Assembly (NCBI GenBank): GCA_012519455.1 | Contig: JAAYQE010000008.1 | Location: 1-32,346, forward strand | From: Syntrophomonadaceae bacterium | GTDB lineage: Bacteria; Bacillota; Ch66; Ch109 | DNA: 32,346 bases | Direction: 5' to 3' | Shown here: positions 18,217 to 26,137 of the stretch, piece after piece | Layout: each line of letters opens with the position of its first letter | Numbering within the stretch: the stretch's first letter is position 1 | Notes under the pieces: model-generated | What the model was told of the DNA's origin: nothing | What the model saw: only the letters and a program-made list of their open reading frames with translations | The model's database searches: none | Position numbers and translations under genes: made by a program

Positions 18217-18229
18217 CTCCTGTTAGGAG
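18217..18229 (-). promoter_or_regulatory. Small hairpin covering the rseP ribosome binding site
   Basis: On the minus strand CUCCU can pair with AGGAG across the three-base loop AAC, hiding the first half of AGGAGGAG. Together with the TTG start it may keep rseP translation low. Five pairs with a tight loop is weak, so the effect is uncertain. Confidence 0.3.
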
Positions 18230-18251
18230 TATTTAGAAGTCTCCCTGGGTT

Positions 18252-19403
18252 TTAACGGTGCTCTCGAACCCAACATCGCGCCCATTGATCTACCGCCAGC
18301 AAGGTATCCAGGTCTGGATGATCAATCTTTTGATGCTGGCCAAGGGCCCCTTCGACCAAGCGAGGGATATCTAAAAACCCAATTTCCTTACGTAAAAAAA
18401 GGTTCACGGCCTCTTCGTCTGCTGCACTGAGTACCGCGGGCATGGAACCGCCAATTTGTCCGGCCCCATAAGCTAGTTCTAGACAGGGGAAATTGCTATA
18501 ATCCGGTTCCTGAAAAGTTAACTCCCCTACCTGGGCTAAATTAAGGTGCGGCCAGGGACCTCCCCAGCGCTCCGGGTAGGAGAGAGCATACTGAATAGGT
18601 ATTCGCATATCCGGCTGACCTAGATGAGCCAATAGGGAGCCATCCCTAAATTCAACTAGAGAATGTACCATCGACTGAGGATGAATTACGACCTCAATCT
18701 GGGCATAATCGACCCCAAAAAGCTGATGGGCTTCTATCACTTCTAAGCCTTTATTCATTAGAGTCGCTGAATCCACGGTAATCTTGGGTCCCATCGACCA
18801 ATTCGGATGACGAAGAGCCAATTCTGGATTAACTGTAGCTAACTGTTCCCGGGTCCAACCCCGGAAAGGCCCCCCCGAGGCCGTAATAATGATCTTATTT
18901 AAGAAGCGTCCTTCTTCCCGCATACATTGAAAAATAGCCGAGGGCTCACTATCAATGGGGAGAACCGGAGCCCGGTGACGCCGTGATTCCGCCATAATTA
19001 AAGGTCCCGCCGCCACCAGGGGTTCCTTATTAGCCATAGCCACGGGAATTCCTCGCTGTAGAGCTTTTAAGGTTGGCGGCAGACCGGCAAAACCGCTCAT
19101 TGCATTAACCACTAGATCAATTTGAGGTAGCTCCAGCAGATCTAAAAGTCCACCTGGTCCGCTTAGAACCTTAACTGGCTGATTTTCTAAAACACTGGCC
19201 GCGATCTGTGCGGCCTCTATATCTGCCAAGGCTACTAATGGCGGCGAAAACTGACGGTACTGCTGTAATAGTAAAGTAAAATTGGACCCTGCGGCCAACC
19301 CAACCACTTCCAGGTGGTCAGAATGCGCCCGCACGACTTCTAAGGTTTGTTGACCAATGGAGCCGGTGGATCCTAAAAGGATAATTTTCTTTTTCGCTTG
19401 CAT
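18252..19403 (-). CDS. dxr: 1-deoxy-D-xylulose 5-phosphate reductoisomerase
   Basis: DXR makes MEP from DXP, the committed step of the MEP pathway, using NADPH and a divalent metal. The NADPH-binding GSTGSIGQQTLEV motif is at residues 11-23; NKEPLV, the metal and substrate motif PIDSEPSAIFQC, TASGGPFRGW and PNWSMGPKITVDSATLMNK follow in the expected order. The length of 383 residues is normal. The ATG at 19403 overlaps the stop codon of the upstream gene (TAATG), which suggests translational coupling, and GGGAG lies eight bases upstream. Confidence 0.97.
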   Translation of the reverse strand: MQAKKKIILLGSTGSIGQQTLEVVRAHSDHLEVVGLAAGSNFTLLLQQYRQFSPPLVALADIEAAQIAASVLENQPVKVLSGPGGLLDLLELPQIDLVVNAMSGFAGLPPTLKALQRGIPVAMANKEPLVAAGPLIMAESRRHRAPVLPIDSEPSAIFQCMREEGRFLNKIIITASGGPFRGWTREQLATVNPELALRHPNWSMGPKITVDSATLMNKGLEVIEAHQLFGVDYAQIEVVIHPQSMVHSLVEFRDGSLLAHLGQPDMRIPIQYALSYPERWGGPWPHLNLAQVGELTFQEPDYSNFPCLELAYGAGQIGGSMPAVLSAADEEAVNLFLRKEIGFLDIPRLVEGALGQHQKIDHPDLDTLLAVDQWARCWVREHR

Positions 19404-20524
19404 TATCTAATCTCCCAATTTTTAGGTATATGGGGGATCATGCCGGCCCGTTGTAATGATTGTAATAACACGAGCAATAACGGCCCTAGAAACATCCCCA
19501 CGATGCCGCCCGCTTGAAGACCTACGTAGAGACCGATTAACACCGCTAAAGGATGTAATCCCAGGCTATCAGCTACAATTTTAGGTTCGAGCATCTGGCG
19601 TACTAAAACAATAATAGCATATAAAACCAGCAATCCACAACCGAGAGATAGATTTCCCGTAGCCAATAACCAAAGAGACCAGGGCACTAATAACAGACCT
19701 GGACCTACTAAGGGTAGAAGATCCAAAAGACCGGTAAGTAAACCTAGACTTAAAGCGTAATTAACCTTTAAAATTATTAGTCCGACTCCGCTTAACACCG
19801 CGGTCATCGATACTAAAATCGCCTGCGCCCGAATAAAACCAACGAGGGCCCCTCCTACCTCCCGGATTAGTCCCCGTACTTTAATTCTCCACCCCGGTGC
19901 CATCCAATTAAAAAGTAGACGTCCAATTAACTCTCGGTCACGACTGAAAAAAAAGGTAGCTAGCGTAGCGATAAAAAAAATAATAACCACTTCCGGCAGT
20001 ACCCCAAAAAAGTTAAATACCGCATTTAAGCTCTCTTGAATCAAAAATTGCACTTTAATCAACACGCTTCCCATATAAAGACGTAAGGATTCAATGATTT
20101 TGGGGGGGATAGATAGCTGGTCACAAAAGTTCGAAAGGTTAGTAGATAAGGCTAACAAAGTCTGATTTATGGTATTAGAGGTTTGGGTAAAAGTACGGTA
20201 TAACTGCATTAATTCTCTTACAAGACGACTAAGGAGGACGAAAAAAAATAAGGCAATGCTTCCCCAAAGTACGGTTAAGGAAAAAAGGACGGAAGTGCCC
20301 CGAGAAACCCGAAAGCGTTTTTGAAAACTACGTACTAACGGTTCGATTAACCAAGCCAGGATAAAAGCAAGAAAAAAAGGAATAAAAAAAACGGGGACCC
20401 TTAGCAGTACCTGAAAAAAATAGGGAACGACATAATATAGAGCCAGGTATCCAGCCAAAAGACCCACCGTAATTATACTCAGACGCACTAAAAAAATGAT
20501 GTTTTTCTGGAGAGTTGGATCCAT
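19403..20524 (-). CDS. AI-2E family membrane permease, YtvI-like
   Basis: This 373-residue polytopic membrane protein belongs to the AI-2E transporter (UPF0118) family. It has two N-terminal hydrophobic hairpins (about 15-95), a long amphipathic central part (about 100-165), then roughly five further membrane segments, with the family's GLLDLLPLVGPGLLLVPW and a late RQMLEPKIVADSLGLHPLAVLIGL motif. Members export small molecules or ions, and YtvI is a sporulation-linked branch; the substrate here cannot be told from the sequence. It lies between cdsA and dxr, normally adjacent in this cluster, and shares TAATG with dxr. The ATG at 20524 follows GAGGTGA by five bases. Confidence 0.85.
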   Translation of the reverse strand: MDPTLQKNIIFLVRLSIITVGLLAGYLALYYVVPYFFQVLLRVPVFFIPFFLAFILAWLIEPLVRSFQKRFRVSRGTSVLFSLTVLWGSIALFFFVLLSRLVRELMQLYRTFTQTSNTINQTLLALSTNLSNFCDQLSIPPKIIESLRLYMGSVLIKVQFLIQESLNAVFNFFGVLPEVVIIFFIATLATFFFSRDRELIGRLLFNWMAPGWRIKVRGLIREVGGALVGFIRAQAILVSMTAVLSGVGLIILKVNYALSLGLLTGLLDLLPLVGPGLLLVPWSLWLLATGNLSLGCGLLVLYAIIVLVRQMLEPKIVADSLGLHPLAVLIGLYVGLQAGGIVGMFLGPLLLVLLQSLQRAGMIPHIPKNWEIR

Positions 20525-20562
20525 TTACTTCACCTCTCAACTCTACCAGTCTAGAGTTTTGA

Positions 20563-21375
20563 TTAAACAAAAATTTTAACTAAAAAATAAACTACGGGTA
20601 CCGTAAATAAAAGACTGTCAAAACGATCCAAAATCCCTCCATGACCCGGAATAAGGGTGCCGGAATCTTTGACCCCCCCCAGTCGTTTCAAGCCAGATTC
20701 AACCAGATCCCCGGCTTGAGCTACGGACCCTACTACCAGGCCGAGAAGAATGGCGGTAGGCGGGGATAAACTAGGTCCTCCCCAGTAAGGAAAGAACCGA
20801 CTGAAAAGCAATGACACAACAAAACAAAATAATAAACCGCCATAAGCTCCTTCTCGGGTTTTGTTCGGACTTAATTGGGGCCAGGGTCGATGCCTTCCCC
20901 ATTTCCGGCCGACCAAATAGGCGCCAGTATCGGTCGCCCAAGTTAGAAAGAAGGTTAATAGAATCCAGTAAAAGCCTTCGTCTAAATGGCGTAACCAGAT
21001 CCAATAACTAAATAACCCTCCGGTATAAACGATACCCCAGAAAGTAGCGGCCATATCGGCCAAACTTCTTCGCGGATAAACCCCGATAAAAATAAAAGCC
21101 ATACCGATTAGGCAACCCAGATATAACTGAAGCGATAAACCCCAAAATAATTCTCTACTCTCAAGATATGCTACCAGAGGAAGGATTAGGACAAACAACC
21201 AACCCCATAACGTAAATACCTGTAAACCGGCTGCCTGAGCTAGATTCCGAAACTCCCTCCAGGCAAGACCGGCTAATAAGGCTACCCCAGCCACTAAGAA
21301 CCAGTGCCCCGCCCAAACTAGGGACAACAATATCGGTATCCCTATTAAGGCGCTTATAATTCTCAGCTTCAACAT
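20563..21375 (-). CDS. cdsA: Phosphatidate cytidylyltransferase (CDP-diglyceride synthase)
   Basis: CdsA is a membrane enzyme that makes CDP-diacylglycerol from phosphatidic acid and CTP, feeding phospholipid synthesis. The 270-residue product has about seven or eight hydrophobic segments. The SPNKTREGAYGG motif and the C-terminal family signature starting GDLVESGLKRLGGVKDSG, with GHGGILDRFDS (about 222-252), are present. The ATG at 21375 follows AAGGA. A run of eight G on the coding strand (20673-20680) encodes the Gly-Gly of the signature in frame. Confidence 0.96.
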   Translation of the reverse strand: MLKLRIISALIGIPILLSLVWAGHWFLVAGVALLAGLAWREFRNLAQAAGLQVFTLWGWLFVLILPLVAYLESRELFWGLSLQLYLGCLIGMAFIFIGVYPRRSLADMAATFWGIVYTGGLFSYWIWLRHLDEGFYWILLTFFLTWATDTGAYLVGRKWGRHRPWPQLSPNKTREGAYGGLLFCFVVSLLFSRFFPYWGGPSLSPPTAILLGLVVGSVAQAGDLVESGLKRLGGVKDSGTLIPGHGGILDRFDSLLFTVPVVYFLVKIFV

Positions 21376-21433
21376 TTTTATCTTTTCCTTATTAAAATAC
21401 TAAACTAAATTTATAGGATACATATCAATGCGG

Positions 21434-22210
21434 CTATAATCCCCCATAGCGACGGTTTCGCTTTTGATAATCCCTAATAGCTTCCAATAAATGCTGTTTA
21501 CGAAAATCCGGCCACATTACGGTACTGGTCCAGAATTCAGCGTAGGCACATTGCCATAAAAGAAAATTACTTAACCTTTGTTCCCCGGAGGGTCGGATGA
21601 CGAGATCTGGATCCGGTAAACCAGCGGTATAAAGACAATGACTGAAAAGGGCTTCATCTATCTGTTCTAGGTCCACTTCGCCGGTTTTAACCTTTTGCGC
21701 GATTTGTCGTAAAGCTTGAAGAATTTCGCGGCGGCCTCCATAATTTAGGGCGATATTAAATTTAAGGCCGGTATTCTTACGGGTCATCTGTTCCGCTTTA
21801 TTTAAGGCTTTTTGGGCTGCTTGGGGAAGCTCTGCAAGTTCTCCTATAGCCCGTACCTGTACACCTTTCCGATGTAGTTCCGCTAACTCTTTTTCCATAT
21901 ATTCTACGAGTAAATGCATTAAATAGCCTACCTCATCTACAGGTCTCTTCCAGTTTTCGGTTGAAAAAGCATATACGGTAAGAATTTGTATTCCCAATTC
22001 ACCGCAGGTAGTTACCAACTCCTTCAAGGCTGACATTCCAGCTCGATGACCAGCAGTACGCGGCAATTTACGGGAAACAGCCCAACGACCATTTCCGTCC
22101 ATGATTACCGCGATATGCTGGGGCAGATTCGATAAATCAATAACCTCCCAAGGCGAATCATCCGCGATGGGCTGAGCTTTTCGACCAGAAAAAAAATCCA
22201 GCCTTAACAA
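21434..22210 (-). CDS. uppS: Undecaprenyl diphosphate synthase (isoprenyl transferase)
   Basis: UppS condenses isopentenyl diphosphate units onto farnesyl diphosphate to give the C55 lipid carrier of cell-wall synthesis. The catalytic MDGNGRWA (Asp38), the following RTAGHRAG, the YAFSTENWKRP and the C-terminal DLVIRPSGEQRLSNFLLWQ motifs are intact. The TTG at 22210 is taken as the start because GGGGAGGGG lies seven bases upstream and the length is then 258 residues, close to normal. The frame stays open to a TTG at 22261, but that stretch contains a terminator hairpin and has no good ribosome binding site. Confidence 0.95.
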   Translation of the reverse strand: MLRLDFFSGRKAQPIADDSPWEVIDLSNLPQHIAVIMDGNGRWAVSRKLPRTAGHRAGMSALKELVTTCGELGIQILTVYAFSTENWKRPVDEVGYLMHLLVEYMEKELAELHRKGVQVRAIGELAELPQAAQKALNKAEQMTRKNTGLKFNIALNYGGRREILQALRQIAQKVKTGEVDLEQIDEALFSHCLYTAGLPDPDLVIRPSGEQRLSNFLLWQCAYAEFWTSTVMWPDFRKQHLLEAIRDYQKRNRRYGGL

Positions 22211-22231
22211 TGTACAACCCCTCCCCAGTGG

Positions 22232-22258
22232 AAAAACCCCCGTTTTATGGGGGCTCTT
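22232..22258 (-). terminator. Intrinsic terminator between the PASTA gene and uppS
   Basis: On the minus strand CCCCC and GGGGG close a seven-base loop and are followed directly by UUUUU. The stem can be extended at its base by AAGAG pairing with the U-run. It begins 13 bases after the stop of the PASTA gene and ends about 20 bases before the uppS start, so it would reduce read-through from rpsB-frr into uppS. I see no good promoter in the short remaining gap. Confidence 0.75.
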
Positions 22259-22270
22259 CAAAGACCTTGC

Positions 22271-22495
22271 TTATACATCAACCATAGGTGCAACCAATAT
22301 TTCTACTACTCCCGGTTCCACAGACTTTAACCGGACCACCCGCCAGGCCTTGAACTCTCTACCTTTTTTAAAAGGCAAGGTTTCAACCTGGACCACCTTA
22401 AAACCATCATTGGTTAATATAGTTTTGGCTTCATTCATTTCCCACGCTAAAACATCGGGTATAGGGAAACTAACCTTCTCTTGACTAACTACCAT
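22271..22495 (-). CDS. Single PASTA-domain protein without a signal peptide
   Basis: The 74-residue product is almost entirely one PASTA-like domain: the IPDVLAWEMNEAKTILTNDG start has the PDVxxxxxxEAxxxLxxxG pattern, and it ends in RVVRLKSVEPGVVEILVAPM, matching the last strands of the fold. PASTA domains usually sit outside the cell on penicillin-binding proteins and Ser/Thr kinases and bind peptidoglycan fragments or beta-lactams. Here there is no signal peptide, membrane segment or other domain. The ATG at 22495 lies two bases before the frr stop codon in the direction of translation, with GGAAGTG upstream, so it is probably translated with frr. Its role is unknown. Confidence 0.7.
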   Translation of the reverse strand: MVVSQEKVSFPIPDVLAWEMNEAKTILTNDGFKVVQVETLPFKKGREFKAWRVVRLKSVEPGVVEILVAPMVDV

Positions 22496-22497
22496 GA

Positions 22498-23055
22498 CTA
22501 CACTTCCATGATTTCCTGTTCTTTGTTCTCTACTATTTTATCAACATTTTTGATATAATTATCTGTAACTTTTTGTAATTCATCCTGCTCTCGACGCAAA
22601 ATATCTTCTGAAATATCGCCCTTTTTCTCAATCCCCATCAACCGATCCATCGTATCCCGACGAATATTACGTACCGCGACCCGGGCCTCTTCGCCTTTTT
22701 TCTTAACAACTTTGACTAATTCTTTGCGTCGTTCCTGCGTTAATTGCGGAATCGCAATCCTTATTACATTTCCGTCACTCGCCGGGGTAATCCCTAAATC
22801 CGATTTTAAAATTGCTTTTTCAATCGCTGGAATCAAGCTGCGATCCCAGGGTTGAATCACCAACAGACGGGGTTCAGGAACCCCAATATTACCAACCTGA
22901 TTAATTGGGGTCGGGGTACCATAATAATCAACCTGAATTCGTTCTAGTAGGGCAGGGTTCGCTCTCCCGGCCCTCAGAGAAGCGAATTCTCTTTTTAAAG
23001 CTTCCACGCTTTTTTGCATTCTCTGTTCCGCATCATTAATATATTCACCCGCCAT
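22498..23055 (-). CDS. frr: Ribosome recycling factor
   Basis: RRF, with EF-G, splits post-termination ribosomes. The 185 residues have the standard length and motifs: [21 protein letters not shown] near residue 20, [18 protein letters not shown], and the C-terminal helical [17 protein letters not shown]. The ATG at 23055 lies four bases after the pyrH stop codon, and the GGGAGG formed by the end of pyrH serves as ribosome binding site, so the two genes are probably coupled. Confidence 0.97.
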   Translation of the reverse strand: MAGEYINDAEQRMQKSVEALKREFASLRAGRANPALLERIQVDYYGTPTPINQVGNIGVPEPRLLVIQPWDRSLIPAIEKAILKSDLGITPASDGNVIRIAIPQLTQERRKELVKVVKKKGEEARVAVRNIRRDTMDRLMGIEKKGDISEDILRREQDELQKVTDNYIKNVDKIVENKEQEIMEV

Positions 23056-23059
23056 AAGC

Positions 23060-23776
23060 TTACCTCCCTACATAGGTGCCTACTTCCTCACCTTGAATTA
23101 CTTTAATAATGTTATCATCTTCATTAAGGTTAAAAACAATGATCGGGATTTGATTGTCCATACACAAAGAGGTTGCCGTAGAATCCATTACCCCTAATTG
23201 CTGATTAAGTACATCAATATAGCGGAGATCTCGATATAATTTAGCTTCCGGATTTTTGATCGGATCTGAATCATATACTCCATCTACTTTTTTGGCCATT
23301 AAAATGACTTCTGCTTCTATCTCCGCAGCCCTTAAAGCAGCAGTAGTATCCGTAGAAAAATAAGGGCTACCCGTTCCGCCAGCAAAAATAACCACTCTTC
23401 CTTTTTCTAAATGGCGAATCGCTCGTCTCCGAATGTATGGTTCCGCTATCTGCCGTAACTCAATCGCCGATAAAACCCGGGTTACCACCTCCAGTTTTTC
23501 TAAAGCATCCTGCAGAGACAAGGAATTAATTACCGTGGCCAACATACCCATATAATCGGCAGTTGCTCGATCCATACCTTTGGCACTCCCAGCAACCCCA
23601 CGCCAGATATTCCCTCCACCAACAACAATCGACGTTTCTACTCCCAGGTCCTGGATTCCTTTAATCTGACGCGCTATCCGATTTACCGTATCCTGATCAA
23701 TACCAAACCCTCGTTCTCCGGCTAATGCCTCTCCACTAAGTTTTAGGACGATACGTCTATACCTAGGTTCGGCCAT
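23060..23776 (-). CDS. pyrH: UMP kinase
   Basis: PyrH phosphorylates UMP to UDP in pyrimidine nucleotide synthesis and belongs to the amino acid kinase family. The 238-residue product has the N-terminal VLKLSGEAL, the glycine-rich [10 protein letters not shown] near residue 52, [22 protein letters not shown], the [20 protein letters not shown] substrate motif and [13 protein letters not shown]. The ATG at 23776 follows GGAGGT about 11 bases upstream. The 59-base gap to tsf is A+T rich but has no convincing promoter. Confidence 0.97.
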   Translation of the reverse strand: MAEPRYRRIVLKLSGEALAGERGFGIDQDTVNRIARQIKGIQDLGVETSIVVGGGNIWRGVAGSAKGMDRATADYMGMLATVINSLSLQDALEKLEVVTRVLSAIELRQIAEPYIRRRAIRHLEKGRVVIFAGGTGSPYFSTDTTAALRAAEIEAEVILMAKKVDGVYDSDPIKNPEAKLYRDLRYIDVLNQQLGVMDSTATSLCMDNQIPIIVFNLNEDDNIIKVIQGEEVGTYVGR

Positions 23777-23835
23777 AAATCGGGACTACCTCCATTCTCC
23801 ATTTCAAAACAATATAAAAATATAAATAAGATAAA

Positions 23836-24489
23836 CTAACCTTTGTTAACCTGCGCCATAACCTCTTCGGCAAAATTATCTTGCTTTTTTTCTACCCCTT
23901 CACCTAGTTCATAACGGACAAATCTACGGATTTCTATATTTTCTCCCATTTTACTTATTTTATCATGGATAAGCTGCTGTACCGTTATATCTGGATTTTT
24001 AATGAAAGGCTGTTCTAAAAGACAAAACTCCTTGAAATACTTTTCTAAACGCCCTTCTACCATCTTTTCCACAATCTTCTCCGGTTTACCTTCATTTAAG
24101 GCCTGAACTCTTAAAATGTTCTTTTCTCTTTCTATCACCTCACCCGGTACTTCTTCCCGTTGAACATATTCCGGACGCGAAGCAGCAATCTGCATCGCTA
24201 TATCACGGCAGAATTCCCGGTATTCTTCGGTCTTCGCTACGAAGTCTGTTTCACAATTAACTTCTACTAGTACGCCTATCCTACCTACACCGTGAATATA
24301 AGACTCTACCCTTCCTTCAGCCGTAACCCGCCCGGCTTTTTTCGCCGCTGCAGCCAGACCTCTTTCCCGTAATATTTCTATTGCCTTTTCTATATCTCCC
24401 TGGGCCTCAGCAAGGGCTTTTTTGCAATCCATCATACCTACGCCGGTACGTTCCCGCAGTTCCTTCACCATTGCTGCGGTAATTTGCAT
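23836..24489 (-). CDS. tsf: Elongation factor Ts (short form)
   Basis: EF-Ts is the nucleotide exchange factor of EF-Tu. The N-terminal UBA-like domain is clear ([20 protein letters not shown]), followed by the conserved [12 protein letters not shown]. The protein has 217 residues, well short of the roughly 280-290 of E. coli and B. subtilis; short forms occur in thermophiles and several Clostridia, with only one dimerisation-type subdomain. The ATG at 24489 follows GGAGGTG. It is separated from rpsB by a gap holding a terminator-like hairpin. Confidence 0.96.
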   Translation of the reverse strand: MQITAAMVKELRERTGVGMMDCKKALAEAQGDIEKAIEILRERGLAAAAKKAGRVTAEGRVESYIHGVGRIGVLVEVNCETDFVAKTEEYREFCRDIAMQIAASRPEYVQREEVPGEVIEREKNILRVQALNEGKPEKIVEKMVEGRLEKYFKEFCLLEQPFIKNPDITVQQLIHDKISKMGENIEIRRFVRYELGEGVEKKQDNFAEEVMAQVNKG

Positions 24490-24548
24490 TAATCGACACC
24501 TCCACCTATATTTCCTTAAATTTATCGTATAAAAATAAGTACTTAAAC

Positions 24549-24594
24549 AAAATAGGGATGAGAGTTAGGGAAAGCTTCCCCCTCAACATCCCTA
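24549..24594 (-). terminator. Hairpin between rpsB and tsf, partial terminator
   Basis: On the minus strand UAGGGAUG pairs with CAUCCCUA to close an inner imperfect stem-loop (GUUGAGGG against CCCUAAC), and UUUUG follows. It starts a dozen bases after the rpsB stop codon. A similar intercistronic terminator lies between rpsB and tsf in other bacteria and tunes the ratio of the two products. Confidence 0.65.
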
Positions 24595-24606
24595 CCCCTT
24601 AACACT

Positions 24607-25332
24607 TTATTCGGCTCCCGCTGCTTGTACTTGTACTTCGGCCATTTGTTGGCCTTGCCGGGCCTCTAGTACTGCTTCGGCCATCTTACCGGTTAATAGT
24701 TTAACCGCTCGAATAGCATCATCATTACCAGGGATAACATAGTCAATCTCATCGGGGTCACAATTAGTATCTACAATGGCCACGATTGGAATTCCTAATC
24801 GACGCGCCTCTGCTACCGCAATGCGTTCCTTTCGAGGGTCGATAACAAACATCGCTCCAGGTAGTTCTCTCATATCCTTTATGCCCCCGAGAAATCGATT
24901 GAGTTTATCCTTTTCTCCCATTAGGCGAGCGACCTCTTTTTTCGGAAGAACTTCAAAGGTACCATCCTCTTCCATTCGTTCTAATTCCCGAAGGTATTGA
25001 ATTCGCTTCTGGATGGTATTGAAATTAGTCAACGTACCGCCCAACCAACGTTCGTTAACGTAAAATTGTTCGCAACGCTGCGCTTCTTCTCGTACTGCCT
25101 CTTGGGCTTGTTTTTTTGTTCCTACAAATAGTATCGATTTATTCTGCGACACGGTTTCCCGTACAAAAGAATAAGCCTCATCTACCTTGCGTACTGTTTT
25201 TTGTAAATCAATGATGTAGATCCCATTGCGCTCAGTAAAAATATATGGCGCCATTTTAGGATTCCATCTTCTTGTTTGGTGACCAAAATGAACACCAGCT
25301 TCTAAAAGTTGCTTCATTGAAATAACCGCCAT
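24607..25332 (-). CDS. rpsB: 30S ribosomal protein S2
   Basis: S2 is a late-assembling 30S protein. The 241 residues include the conserved [19 protein letters not shown] at the N-terminus, [27 protein letters not shown] and the [21 protein letters not shown] stretch. A short Gln/Ala-rich tail ends the protein. The ATG at 25332 follows AGGAGGTGGGGCA. A strong promoter and a structured leader of about 108 bases lie upstream, so rpsB heads its own transcription unit although it follows the motility genes. Confidence 0.98.
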   Translation of the reverse strand: MAVISMKQLLEAGVHFGHQTRRWNPKMAPYIFTERNGIYIIDLQKTVRKVDEAYSFVRETVSQNKSILFVGTKKQAQEAVREEAQRCEQFYVNERWLGGTLTNFNTIQKRIQYLRELERMEEDGTFEVLPKKEVARLMGEKDKLNRFLGGIKDMRELPGAMFVIDPRKERIAVAEARRLGIPIVAIVDTNCDPDEIDYVIPGNDDAIRAVKLLTGKMAEAVLEARQGQQMAEVQVQAAGAE

Positions 25333-25440
25333 TGCCCCACCTCCTTCCTGGTTTTTCCTCCGCCCCCTTCATCTTCAAGCACTACTCTCCGGTGGAAAGC
25401 ACCAGACTTAAAATCAGAGAACGTGTGTATTTTTACGCCA
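25333..25440 (-). promoter_or_regulatory. Structured 5' leader of rpsB
   Basis: The predicted transcript has about 108 untranslated bases. Within it, bases 25386-25406 form a hairpin on the minus strand: UCUGGUG pairs with CACCGGA across the loop CUUUC, with one G-U pair. S2 controls its own operon in some bacteria through the leader. Whether this leader does so cannot be told from one sequence. Confidence 0.35.
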
Positions 25441-25446
25441 AAATTT

Positions 25447-25475
25447 AGTATAGCATAGAACCTAAATTGAGGCAA
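25447..25475 (-). promoter_or_regulatory. Sigma-A promoter for rpsB-tsf
   Basis: On the minus strand TTGCCT and TATACT are separated by 17 bases, with a TG one base before the -10 box. It starts about 20 bases after the stop codon of the swrB-like gene. No terminator is visible between that gene and this promoter. Confidence 0.75.
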
Positions 25476-25495
25476 CGATTTTTATAAATCCTGCT

Positions 25496-25711
25496 TCACA
25501 CCGCTTTATACCACATTTTACGATATATATTTAATACTAAACGTACTTCCCCCTGCCCGATTCCTAATTTTTCGGCAATCTTTAAAACCGAACAACCTTG
25601 ATCAGCCAATGTACATACCTGGTCATATAGAGCTGAACGGCCCCCCTGATTAACCACCTCTGGATATAACAAGACTACCGTATTAGATCGATCACTTTCT
25701 GATGGCTGCAC
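25496..25711 (-). CDS. C-terminal half of a swrB/ylxL-like gene (split by an apparent frameshift)
   Basis: This frame encodes a helix-turn-helix-like end: SALYDQVCTLADQGCSVLKI, then AEKLGIGQGEVRLVLNIYRK, of the type found at the C-terminus of DUF6115/YlxL proteins encoded between sigD and rpsB. The first possible start is the GTG at 25711, but no ribosome binding site precedes it. The frame stays open upstream to 25804 with coding-like sequence (NDPSVEKYEKPQ, then TVELVPPFLIDKDKP), past the stop codon of the upstream frame at 25788. It is therefore best read as the continuation of that gene after a one-base shift rather than a separate gene. Confidence 0.6.
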   Translation of the reverse strand: MQPSESDRSNTVVLLYPEVVNQGGRSALYDQVCTLADQGCSVLKIAEKLGIGQGEVRLVLNIYRKMWYKAV

Positions 25712-25787
25712 TGGCTTGTCTTTATCAATTAAAAACGGCGGAACTAATTCTACCGTTTGCGGTTTTTCGTATTTTTCTACAGATGGA

Positions 25788-26114
25788 TCATTTAGAAACC
25801 TCTTCTAAAGGCATCCACTGCACCGGTGAAATGAAGACCGGGTTATCCACAACCTCTATATTTTGCTCATCGTTTGGCTTTACTAAACTCTGCACTTCCA
25901 TTAATTTATCAACAATCCCTTGGGAAACGCACGTTACTTCGGTTAATAATTTTTCCAGGTCCTCTCGCACTAGGACGCTTTCTTGTAAAAGTTGTTCTAG
26001 ACCGGTTATTTCGTGGTGGGTCACCCGATATTTAGACGTTTTAATTTTTTCTTTTCCTAATAATCCCCACAACACCCCGGTTAGACCCAAAATAAGCAGT
26101 ACCCAAATCACCAC
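25788..26114 (-). CDS. N-terminal half of a swrB/ylxL-like membrane-anchored motility protein
   Basis: The product starts with one membrane helix (VVIWVLLILGLTGVLWGLLG), followed by a charged, probably coiled-coil region (about 25-80) and a short linker that stops at TGA 25788-25790. In B. subtilis the gene at this site, between sigD and rpsB, is swrB (ylxL), which has one N-terminal anchor and promotes flagellar assembly and swarming. The GTG at 26114 follows GGAGGG closely and is preferred; an ATG at 26138 overlaps the upstream stop codon (TAATG) but has no ribosome binding site. Joined to the downstream frame by a +1 shift, the protein would have about 205-213 residues. Confidence 0.6.
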   Translation of the reverse strand: MVIWVLLILGLTGVLWGLLGKEKIKTSKYRVTHHEITGLEQLLQESVLVREDLEKLLTEVTCVSQGIVDKLMEVQSLVKPNDEQNIEVVDNPVFISPVQWMPLEEVSK

Positions 26115-26137
26115 ACAACCCTCCAGTATGGTTGCCA

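Noticed and set aside
20673-20680. Run of eight G on the coding strand inside cdsA
   Set aside because: It encodes the conserved Gly-Gly of the family signature in frame, so it is explained by the protein.
21041-21080. GCCGATAT resembling a sigma-D -10 box on the minus strand in cdsA
   Set aside because: There is no TAAA-type -35 element at the right distance, and it lies inside a coding region.
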